Shown here: positions 26,462-34,077 of the stretch, piece after piece | How positions within the stretch are numbered: position 1 is the first letter of the stretch | Layout: every line of letters starts with the position of its first letter | Assembly (NCBI GenBank): GCA_963750995.1 | Contig: CAVVST010000002.1 | Location: forward strand, 1,054,001 to 1,118,000 | Reading direction: 5' to 3' | DNA length: 64,000 bases | Source of the DNA: CAVVST01 sp963750995 | GTDB lineage: Bacteria; Acidobacteriota; Vicinamibacteria; Vicinamibacterales; UBA2999 | Notes under the pieces: model-generated | Databases searched by the model: none | What the model was told of the DNA's origin: nothing | Seen by the model: only the letters and a program-made list of their open reading frames with translations | Position numbers and translations under genes: made by a program

Positions 26462-27784
26462 TCAGTTCGTGCCCCCCGTCTCCATTCGCCGCCCCGCGAT
26501 CCACACCGAGTGAATCTGCCGCGTGTGGCGAATGTCCTGCAGCGGATTGGCGTCGAGGACAAGCAGGTCGGCCGCCTTGCCAGGCGCAATCGTCCCGACG
26601 TGATCCAGCTTCGAGACCTGCGCCGCTGCGCCCGTGGCAGCGACGATCACCTGCATCGGCGTCATGCCGGCCTTCGCCATCATCTCGAGCTCGACCTGCT
26701 CGAAATAGCCCTGCCACCGCCCCTCGTCTGTGCCACTGTCGGTGCCGAGCGCAATCGTCACGCCCGCGTCGGACAGCATCTTCAGGTTCCGTGTTCCCTG
26801 CGCGAGCGCCTGCTTGACGACCTGCGTTTGCGGGTTGTCCCGCATCTTCTGCTGGAACCCGGGGTCGCTCAACATCTTGACCTGCTCTTCGTACACCGAG
26901 ATGCCGCGCAGGAAAAACGGATCTTTGAAGAACGCCGGCGTTGTTTCGTAGACGATGAGCGAGAAGTCGCGGGTCAGCGTGGGAATGTAGCCGACGTTCC
27001 GTTGCTTCATGGCGTCGACAAGGGTCCTGGGCACGTCCTGGTCGCGAACGCTGTGAGCAATGACATCGACGCCACGTTCCAGCATCATCTCCGCTTCCTT
27101 GAGGAAGAAGATGTGCGCCGCCACCGTCAGGCCGCGCCTGTGCGCCTGATCGATCAGCGCGCCATAGGTGTCTGGCGTCATGTTGTTCGCGACGTGCGTC
27201 TTGATGCGATCGACTTTCTCGTCCGCAAGACGATTGATGGTCTGGCGCACTTCGTCGGACGTTTTCTGGTTGCGGACGCTCGGACCGGAGGTGTAGACGC
27301 GCGCCCGATCGAGTGTGATCAGATCCTGTTCGTCCCGCAGCTTGATGACCTCGGCTTGCTCCTCGGCCGTCGTTTGTCCCAGGCTGACGGCGGTCGTGAT
27401 GCCGTAGGAGGCATACATGCGCAACCGCCGGATCAGATCGTCACGCATGGCGATCGTCCTGGTTTGATGCTGGACGTGGGCGTGCGCGTTGATCATTCCG
27501 GGCATCACCGTCTTGCCCGTCAGGTCGACGCTGGTTGCGCCCGCGGGAATCTGGACCGAGGCCCCAGCCGCCGTAATGCGGCCGTTGCTGATGACGACCG
27601 TCCCGCGCTCGATTGGCGGTCGTCCGGTGCCGTCGATGATGCGGACACCGGTCAGCGCGGTCACCGCGGTCACCGCGGTGCCCTGTACCGCCCGTGCCGC
27701 CGGCCGTTCAGACGTCAGACTGCCGGTGAGCACCAAGGTAGCCAGACAACCCGCGACGATGTGCGTCGAAGTGCGGAACGTCAT
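26462..27784 (-). CDS. secreted amidohydrolase (imidazolonepropionase-like)
   Basis: A 440-residue metal-dependent hydrolase with a signal-like N-terminus (STHIVAGCLATLVLTGSLTS). HxH metal ligands are in INAHAHVQH, a further histidine in VAAHIFF, His in DVIAHSV and the metal Asp in ALGTDSGTD; GTIAPGKAADLLVLDANPL closes the domain. ATG 27784 is the likely start: GGAGGG lies six bases upstream. The reading frame is open upstream into the GabD-like gene and so appears fused to it, but that is explained by a frameshift which removes the upstream stop. The signal peptide would be internal in a real fusion, which argues for separate genes. Confidence 0.85.
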   Translation of the reverse strand: MTFRTSTHIVAGCLATLVLTGSLTSERPAARAVQGTAVTAVTALTGVRIIDGTGRPPIERGTVVISNGRITAAGASVQIPAGATSVDLTGKTVMPGMINAHAHVQHQTRTIAMRDDLIRRLRMYASYGITTAVSLGQTTAEEQAEVIKLRDEQDLITLDRARVYTSGPSVRNQKTSDEVRQTINRLADEKVDRIKTHVANNMTPDTYGALIDQAHRRGLTVAAHIFFLKEAEMMLERGVDVIAHSVRDQDVPRTLVDAMKQRNVGYIPTLTRDFSLIVYETTPAFFKDPFFLRGISVYEEQVKMLSDPGFQQKMRDNPQTQVVKQALAQGTRNLKMLSDAGVTIALGTDSGTDEGRWQGYFEQVELEMMAKAGMTPMQVIVAATGAAAQVSKLDHVGTIAPGKAADLLVLDANPLQDIRHTRQIHSVWIAGRRMETGGTN

Positions 27785-27819
27785 AAGCATCCCTCCCTTC
27801 GTGCCGGAAGAAAAACGCG

Positions 27820-29299
27820 CTAAATTCCGCCCAGGCAGATGTACCTTAATTTCGAGGAACTCCTCGATCCCGTACTTCGACCCCTCGCGGCCGAGGCCGG
27901 ATTCCTTCACGCCGCCGAACGGGGCCACCTCGGTCGAGATGATCCCTGTGTTGACGCCCACCATGCCCGACTCGAGCGCCTCGGCCACTCGCCAGACGCG
28001 CCCGATGTCGCGGCCGTAGAAATACGCGGCCAGGCCGAATGGCGTGCCGTTGGCGAGCGCGATCGCCTCGTCGTCCGTGTGGAAGCGGAACAGCGGCGCC
28101 ACGGGCCCGAACGTTTCCTCGTGCGCAATAGCCATCGAGGGCGTGACGTCCGCGAGCACCGTGGGCTCGAAGAAACGGCCGCCGAGCGCGTGGCGGCGGC
28201 CGCCAATCACCAGCCGGGCGCCTTTCGCGACCGCATCGCTGATGTGCTCTTCCACTTTTCTGACAGCGCGGTCGTCGATCAGCGGACCCTGCGTCGCGCC
28301 CGCGTCGAGGCCGGGGGCCGGCCGCAAGGTGCGCACCGCCTCGGCGAGCTTCGCGGCAAAGGCGTCGTAGACGCTGTCCTGCACGAAGATGCGGTTTGCA
28401 CAGACGCACGTCTGGCCGGTGTTGCGATACTTCGAGGCAATCGTCCCCTCCACCGCCGCGTCGAGGTCCGCGTCGTCAAAGACGATGAAAGGCGCATTGC
28501 CGCCGAGCTCGAGCGAAATCTTCTTCACAGTGGTCGCGCACTGCGCCATCAGAAGCTTGCCGGTCTCGGTAGAACCCGTGAAAGACAGCTTGCGGACGTC
28601 TGGGTTCGACGTCAGCTCGCCGCCGATTTCCTGGGCGGATCCCGTGATGACGTTGAGGACGCCCTTCGGCACGCCGGCGCGCTGCGCCAGCTCCGCAAGG
28701 GCGAGCGCCGAGAAGGGCGTCTGAGACGCGGGCTTCAGCACCACCGTACAGCCTGCGGCGATGGCGGGACCCGCCTTGCGCGTGATCATGGCGAGCGGAA
28801 AGTTCCAGGGCGTGATGCAGGCGACAACGCCGATCGGCTGCTTGATCACGACGATCCGTTTGTCGGCCTGAGGGCCCGGGATCGTGTCGCCGTAGACGCG
28901 CTTGGCTTCCTCGCCGAACCACTCCAGGAAGCTTGCCGCGTACGACACCTCGCCGCGCGCTTCCGCAAGCGGCTTGCCTTGCTCGGTCGTCATCAGGCGG
29001 GCCAGGTCGTCGCAGTTCGCGATCATCAGGTCGAACCAGCGGCGCATCACGATGGCGCGTTCTTTCGCCGTGGTCCTGCGCCAGCCTTCGAACGCGAGGG
29101 CGGCCGCATCGATGGCCTGTCGCGTCTCGGCGGCGCCGAGCTTCGGAACAGTGCCGATCGGTTCGCCGGTGGCCGGGTTGTCCACGGTGATCGTGGCGCC
29201 CGATGAGGCAGTGACCCACGAACCGTCGATGTAGCTGGCCTGCCGGAAGAGGCCGCGGTCCTTCAGGTCGACGCCTTTTTCCGCAATGTCAGTCTTCAT
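27820..29299 (-). CDS. succinate-semialdehyde dehydrogenase-like ALDH (frameshift near C-terminus)
   Basis: An aldehyde dehydrogenase of the GabD type, about 490 residues. It shows SFTGSTETGKLLMAQ, the base glutamate in LELGGNAPFIV and the catalytic cysteine in NTGQTCVCANR. As given, the frame runs on without a stop into the next gene. If one G is removed at 27844-27845, the end reads EIKYICLGGI followed by TAG at 27820-27822, exactly the usual GabD C-terminus. I therefore end the gene at 27820 and regard the apparent 945-residue fusion as an indel effect. It lies downstream of the 2-oxoacid dehydrogenase E2 gene, separated by a palindromic repeat. Confidence 0.85.
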
Positions 29300-29312
29300 G
29301 TGAGCGTTCCAG

Positions 29313-29340
29313 GATCCGGCTGAAGCCGGACACTACGTAC
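29313..29340. repeat. palindromic repeat, supplies the E2 stop codon
   Basis: TCCGGCTGAAGCCGGA at 29315-29330 is an inverted repeat followed by CACTACGTA. On the minus strand the edge reads ACGTAG, which contains the TAG stop of the E2 gene, the same arrangement as at the end of alr. It is a member of the window-wide family. Confidence 0.88.
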
Positions 29341-30502
29341 CAGAAATTTCGGCGACGACGTCCCTCAAGAATGCCGCAGCGGTGGCACCGTCGACGACGC
29401 GATGGTCGGATGAGAGCGTGAGCGTCAGCATCGCCCTGACCGCGGCCTTGCCGTCCACGGCCACGACGCGATCGGCAATCGCGCCGACGGCGAGGATGCC
29501 CGCCTGCGGCGGCACGATGATCGCCGTGAAGGCGTCGACGTCGAACATGCCGAGGTTGCTGATCGTGAACGTGGCGCCGCCGATATCGGACGGCTGCAGG
29601 CGGCCGGCGCGGGCGCGTTCAGAGAGATCACGACGTCGAGCCGCGATGTCGCCGATCGACATCGTGTCGGCTGCCGGGATCACCGCGGTGACTACGGCGT
29701 CTTCCACCGCGATCGCCAGCGCGACGTTGACCTCGCTATTGCGGCCGTTCATTGCCGGATGCTTCTTGAGCGCGCGGGCGACGGCGGCCACCAGCAGATC
29801 GCTGTGGGTCAGGCGGACGCCATGGGACTGCTCGATCGCCGGGAGCTGCTTCTCGCGCGCGAGGTTGAGCGCCGTGGCGTCGACGTGCCGGGTCAGAAAG
29901 AAATGCGGGACGGTCGTCCAGCTCTGCGTCGTCCGCTCCGCCATCAGGCGGGCCGCCGTGCCGGTCCGGCTGAAGCCGGACACTACGTTCGCATCGAGTG
30001 GACGAGTCGTAGTGGGTCCGGCTTTAGCCGGACCTTTGCGCGCAGCGAGGACGTCATCGGCAAGAATTTCGCCGCCCGGCCCGGATCCTTTCAGGTTCGC
30101 GATGTCGACGCCGTGCTCCTGCGCAAGCTTCCGGGCTTTGGGCGAGAGGCGCGCACCACCTGCGGCAGGAACGGGACCTGCGGGCATGGCGGTGACCGAT
30201 GCGGCGGTGGACGACATTGTCCGCCCGGATGCGGGAGTGGCACTTGCCATCGGCGCCGTCTCGCCGGGCTGCAGCAGCCAGGCAATTGTGTGTCCGACTT
30301 GAATCACGTCGCCCGGTTTCGCGGTGATGCCGCCGAGAATACCGTCTCCGGCGGCCTCGATTTCGACAACCGCCTTATCGGTCTCCACTTCGAGCAGCAG
30401 GTCGCCCTTGCGAACGTGCTCGCCCTCTTGCTTGAGCCACGCGACGAGCTTGCCGGTCTCCTGCGCCATCTCGAGCGCAGGCATCACCACGCTGAGTCCC
30501 AT
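29333..30502 (-). CDS. 2-oxoacid dehydrogenase E2 (dihydrolipoamide acyltransferase)
   Basis: Transfers the acyl group from lipoamide to CoA in a pyruvate-, acetoin- or branched-chain-oxoacid dehydrogenase complex. Domains in order: lipoyl domain with Lys43 in EVETDKAVVE, linker, peripheral subunit-binding domain (residues 119-150, LSPKARKLAQEHGVDIANL), second linker, and catalytic domain ending with the active-site DHRVVDG. Residues 156-183 of the second linker are encoded by two palindromic repeats (29960-30037), an in-frame insertion in a flexible region. The start overlaps the M24 gene stop by one base. The E1 subunits are encoded just upstream; no E3 gene is in the window. Confidence 0.92.
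   Translation of the reverse strand: MGLSVVMPALEMAQETGKLVAWLKQEGEHVRKGDLLLEVETDKAVVEIEAAGDGILGGITAKPGDVIQVGHTIAWLLQPGETAPMASATPASGRTMSSTAASVTAMPAGPVPAAGGARLSPKARKLAQEHGVDIANLKGSGPGGEILADDVLAARKGPAKAGPTTTRPLDANVVSGFSRTGTAARLMAERTTQSWTTVPHFFLTRHVDATALNLAREKQLPAIEQSHGVRLTHSDLLVAAVARALKKHPAMNGRNSEVNVALAIAVEDAVVTAVIPAADTMSIGDIAARRRDLSERARAGRLQPSDIGGATFTISNLGMFDVDAFTAIIVPPQAGILAVGAIADRVVAVDGKAAVRAMLTLTLSSDHRVVDGATAAAFLRDVVAEISGT
29960..30037. repeat. two palindromic repeats inside the E2 gene
   Basis: Two members of the intergenic palindrome family lie in opposite orientation inside the E2 coding sequence: TCCGGCTGAAGCCGGA at 29965-29980 followed by CACTACGT, and GTCCGGCTTTAGCCGGAC at 30016-30033 preceded by GTAGTG. 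Together they keep the frame open and encode the peptides KGPAKAGPTTT and NVVSGFSRTG in the linker. Confidence 0.92.
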
Positions 30503-31863
30503 CAGCGTCCGACGCCGACCTTCTCCGACCCGGTCGCCTCAGCCCGTGCCGCCGCCGCAATCATCTCGACGACCTGCGGGTTGCGCGGCGCCTCGGTTTC
30601 GCGAATCGTCGGCAGCGGACCGCTCACCGTCACAAAGGGCGCTCCGGCAACGAGCAATTCCTCGGCCGGGAACCGCGTGATGACCTCATGGCCGGTCGGC
30701 GTGACCACGATTTCTTCCTCGATGCGCGCAGCGCTCCATCCATCGGTTGAGGGCCAGAAGGTTTCGAGCGCGAACACCATCCCCGGTTTGATCTCGTGTG
30801 GATGCTCGAGCGAGACGAGCCTGCTGATCATCGGCCGCTCCCAGATCGCCAGGCCGATGCCGTGGCCCATCTGCAGCGCGAATGCGGCCTCCTCGTTCGG
30901 GAACCCGAACTCCTGCGCCCGCGGCCACACCGACGCGACTTCAGCCGTGGTACGGCCAGGCCGAATCAGCTCGATCGAGGCGTCAAGGTAATCACGGCAC
31001 CGCTTGTAGGCATCCACCATCGCGCGCGACGCCGAGCCGACGGCGAACGTCCGGTAGTAACAGGTGCGGTATCCCATGTACGAGTGGAGGATGTCGTAGT
31101 ACACGGGATCGCCCGGCCTGAGCACGCGATCGGAAAAGACGTGCGGGTGCGGACTGCAACGTTCGCCCGAGATCGCGTTGACTGCTTCGACGTACTCCGA
31201 GCCGAGGTCGTACAGCTTCTGCGCCACGAGGCCGACCGCCTCGTTCTCGCGCATGCCAGGCTTCATCGCCTTGTAGAGATCGTAATAGGCGGCATCGACC
31301 ATCATCGCCGACATGTTGAGCAGAGTGATCTCGTCCTGCGTCTTGATCTCGCGCGCAATCGACATCAGCTCCTGGCCATCAACCACGTTGATGCCTTCGC
31401 GCTGGAGCGCGAACATGACCGGCGGCTCGACCACGTCGACGCCGACCGGCTCCTTGAGCAGGCCGCGCTGCTCCAGCTCGATCCGTATCTTCTTGGCAAC
31501 GTCCGCCTCGCGCCCCATCTCCGGGGTCATGGCGCCGCGCATCGACGGAATGCCCGCCCGCGAACGCTCGCCGAGCCATGGGCAGTTGAGCTGATGGTGC
31601 CGGGCAGCCGATCCAAAGTCCCAGAGAAGCGGCTCGTCATTCTGCGGCAGCAGCGTGAAGCGGCTGATCTTGTCCTGTGCCCACGTACCAATATGCGTGG
31701 CCGTGATGTAGCGGACATTGTTCATGTCGAAGCACAGCAGCGCCCCGAGGTGCGACGTCGCGAGCAGCCCCTTGATGCGCTCAAGCCGCTCGCGCCGCAG
31801 CCGATCGAAATCGATCCGCTGCTCCCAGTCCACCGCCATGCTTCCATAGGTCTTTAGCGCCAC
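30502..31863 (-). CDS. M24-family (creatinase/aminopeptidase P-like) protein
   Basis: A 453-residue pita-bread-fold protein. It has the N-terminal creatinase domain and a C-terminal M24 domain with His334 in GHGIG, Glu367 in FALETF and Glu382 in IEEEIVV. The aspartate pair normally found in DxxxxGYxSDxTRT is altered: Asp257 is kept in YYDI, but the second position reads TCYYRTF, with Cys/Tyr instead of Asp. Metal binding as in standard peptidases is therefore doubtful, and a creatinase-like or lyase activity is possible. Lying between E1-beta and E2 of a 2-oxoacid dehydrogenase, it may feed the complex by releasing a substrate. Confidence 0.82.
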   Translation of the reverse strand: MALKTYGSMAVDWEQRIDFDRLRRERLERIKGLLATSHLGALLCFDMNNVRYITATHIGTWAQDKISRFTLLPQNDEPLLWDFGSAARHHQLNCPWLGERSRAGIPSMRGAMTPEMGREADVAKKIRIELEQRGLLKEPVGVDVVEPPVMFALQREGINVVDGQELMSIAREIKTQDEITLLNMSAMMVDAAYYDLYKAMKPGMRENEAVGLVAQKLYDLGSEYVEAVNAISGERCSPHPHVFSDRVLRPGDPVYYDILHSYMGYRTCYYRTFAVGSASRAMVDAYKRCRDYLDASIELIRPGRTTAEVASVWPRAQEFGFPNEEAAFALQMGHGIGLAIWERPMISRLVSLEHPHEIKPGMVFALETFWPSTDGWSAARIEEEIVVTPTGHEVITRFPAEELLVAGAPFVTVSGPLPTIRETEAPRNPQVVEMIAAAARAEATGSEKVGVGR

Positions 31864-31881
31864 GCTTGATCTCCTTCACGG

Positions 31882-31958
31882 CCCGGCTGAAGCCGAACAC
31901 TGCCTAGGTCGTAGTCGCCTTCAGGCGGACGTCGTAGTGTCCGCCTTCAGGCGGACCT
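31882..31958. repeat. cluster of three palindromic repeats
   Basis: The gap between the E1-beta stop and the M24 start holds CGGCTGAAGCCG at about 31884 and two copies of CCGCCTTCAGGCGGAC (around 31917-31930 and 31940-31957) linked by GTCGTAGTGT. No promoter or gene is seen in the remaining bases. Confidence 0.88.
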
Positions 31959-31960
31959 CG

Positions 31961-32991
31961 TCACTTGTTGCACATCTTGCGGGCCATGTCGAACACGTCT
32001 CTGTCGGTCGGCACCGTCACGTCCTCGAGCGGCGGCGAGAACGGAATGGGTACATGCATGGCGCCCAGGCGCCGGACCGGGCCGTCCAGATCGTAGAAGG
32101 CGCCCTCGGCAATCACCGATGCGATTTCGCCGGTCACGCCGTAGCGGAAGGACCCCTCGTCTATGACGATGCAGCGCGACGTCTTCTTCGCCGACTCGAT
32201 CAGGGTCCGCTCGTCGAGCGGCCAGGTCGTCCGTGGGTCTACCACTTCGGCGTTCACGCCGATCTCTTCGAGCATCGATGCCGCGCCAAGCGCGACCTGG
32301 ACCATGCTGCTCGTGGCCACGAGCGTGATATCGCGCCCCGCGCGTTTGATGTCGGCCACACCAAACGGAATGGTGTACTCCCCATCCGGCACCGGTCCCT
32401 TTACTTTGGTGTAGCTGATCTTGTCCTCAAAAAACACGACGGGATTGTCGTCGCGAATCGCGGTCTTGAGGAGCCCCTTGGCGTCGTACGGGTCGAGGGA
32501 ATGACCACTTTCAGTCCGGGCACATGGCTCGGCCACGCGTGAAGTGACTGCGAATGCTGCGCAGCCGATCGCCGCGTCGCGCCCATTGTCGCGCGCACCA
32601 CGAGCGGTACTTTCCACTTGCCCCCCGACATGTAATGCACCTTCGCCGCCTGGTTGACCACCTGATCCATCACCAGAGCCAGGAAGTCGCCGAACATGAT
32701 GTCGACGATCGGGCGCACGCCGGTCATCGCCGCGCCGACCGCCAGGCCGGTGAACCCCGCCTCGGAAATCGGCGTGTCGATCACGCGCTTCGTGCCGAAC
32801 TCCTCCACCAGCCCCTTCACCACCTTGAAGGGAGTGCCCGCTTCGGCGACGTCCTCGCCGAGCAGCACCACGCGAGGATCCCGGCGCATCTCTTCGGCCA
32901 ACGCCTCGCGGATCGCCTCGCCGAACCCGATCTCACGAACCGGCGGGTCCGCCTTCGGCGGAACCCGCCCTACGCTTGCTGTTTCAGGCAT
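31961..32991 (-). CDS. 2-oxoacid dehydrogenase E1 beta subunit (one frameshift)
   Basis: Beta subunit of the thiamine-diphosphate-dependent E1 component. The first frame (start ATG 32991) has GEAIREALAEEMRRDPRVVLLGEDVAEAGT and SEAGFTGLAVGAAMTG. The second frame continues with PYDAKGLLKTAIRDDNPVVFFEDK to the stop at 31961, with the C-terminal transketolase-type domain. They join at about 32490-32493, where one base is missing after VVIPST. All motifs are intact, so a sequence error is likely and I list it as a gene. Residues 8-17, between the start and the conserved domain, are encoded by a palindromic repeat (32943-32968). It overlaps the E1-alpha stop by eight bases. Confidence 0.85.
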
Positions 32992-33976
32992 ACACGTCCT
33001 GGTCGACCTTCCCTGCATCCGGATAGGGCGCGTTAATGGCGAACTCGACGGCCGCGTCCATTTCAGCGGCGACCTCCGACTGGATCCGATCGAGCGCGGC
33101 CTGGTCCGCCGCACCCTCGGCGATCAGGCGCGCGGTGTGCAGGGCGATCGGATCCCGCTCCGACGTCCAGCGCTGCTCTTCCTGTTTCGACCGGTAATAC
33201 TCGCGTGCGATGTCGCCGACGTGATGCCCGCGGTAGCGGTAGGTGTTGAGCAGCAGGAATCCCGGTCCGTCGCCGCGACGCGCGCGATCCACCAGCGTTG
33301 TGGCGGCCGTGTGAACAGCGCCTACGTCCTGGCCATCGACCGTCTCCGCCGCGATGCCAAACGCGGCGGGTCTCGCGATGATGTCGCCCGCCGTCACCTC
33401 CGAAAAGTGCGTGTACTCGTTGTACATGTTGTTCTCGCACGCGTAGATGACGGGCAGCTTCCAGAGCGAGGCGAGATTCATCTCCTCGTAGAGCACGCCC
33501 TGGCCGAGCGCGCCCTCGCCAAAGAAAGCAACCGCGACCTGCCCGGTCCCGAGATATTTCGCGGAGAACGCCGCACCCGTGGCAATCGGCGCGCCGCCGC
33601 CGACGATGGCATTCGCGCCCAGATTACCGGTGGCCGGATCGGCGATATGCATCGAGCCGCCCTTGCCCTTGCAGTAGCCGGCTTCCTTGCCGAGCAGCTC
33701 CGCAAACATCAGGTGCGGCGCGGCGCCTTTGGCAAGGCAATGCCCGTGGCCGCGATGGGTGCTCGTGATGTAGTCGTCGCGGCGGAGCGCCTCGCAGACG
33801 CCGACAGCAACCGCTTCCTCACCGATATACAAATGTGCGAGGCCGGGCATCAGGGCACGGGTATAGAGATCGTTCACACGCTCTTCAAACACGCGAATCG
33901 CCAGCATCTGGCGATACATGCGCACGAGCTTTCCGGCGTCAATGCCGGGAACTGAGTGGATGGTCTCCGTCGTCAT
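32984..33976 (-). CDS. 2-oxoacid dehydrogenase E1 alpha subunit
   Basis: Alpha subunit of E1, which decarboxylates a 2-oxoacid (pyruvate, acetoin or branched-chain oxoacid). The 330-residue protein has the thiamine-diphosphate fold: GHGHCLAKGA, GKGGSMHI, the diphosphate motif FFGEGALGQG...ACENN (GEG instead of the common GDG), and the phosphorylation-loop region YRYRGHHVGD. The separate alpha and beta chains fit the PDH-B/acetoin/BCKDH architecture rather than the single-chain AceE. It is the first gene of the leftward operon with E1-beta, M24, E2, ALDH and amidohydrolase, and is divergent from the AtoE-like transporter (101-base gap). Confidence 0.9.
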   Translation of the reverse strand: MTTETIHSVPGIDAGKLVRMYRQMLAIRVFEERVNDLYTRALMPGLAHLYIGEEAVAVGVCEALRRDDYITSTHRGHGHCLAKGAAPHLMFAELLGKEAGYCKGKGGSMHIADPATGNLGANAIVGGGAPIATGAAFSAKYLGTGQVAVAFFGEGALGQGVLYEEMNLASLWKLPVIYACENNMYNEYTHFSEVTAGDIIARPAAFGIAAETVDGQDVGAVHTAATTLVDRARRGDGPGFLLLNTYRYRGHHVGDIAREYYRSKQEEQRWTSERDPIALHTARLIAEGAADQAALDRIQSEVAAEMDAAVEFAINAPYPDAGKVDQDVYA

Positions 33977-34077
33977 GCGGAATCCTTTTTCGGGCGAGCG
34001 TCCATCATAGCGCCGCCGCGTTCGCGGCTCTCCAAGACGTCCAGGACGGCCCGCGCAACAATTCGGTAGTATCCCTC

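Noticed and set aside
26462..29299. True bifunctional ALDH-amidohydrolase fusion
   Set aside because: An internal signal peptide, an internal ribosome-binding site and a one-base change that restores the exact GabD ending all indicate two genes.
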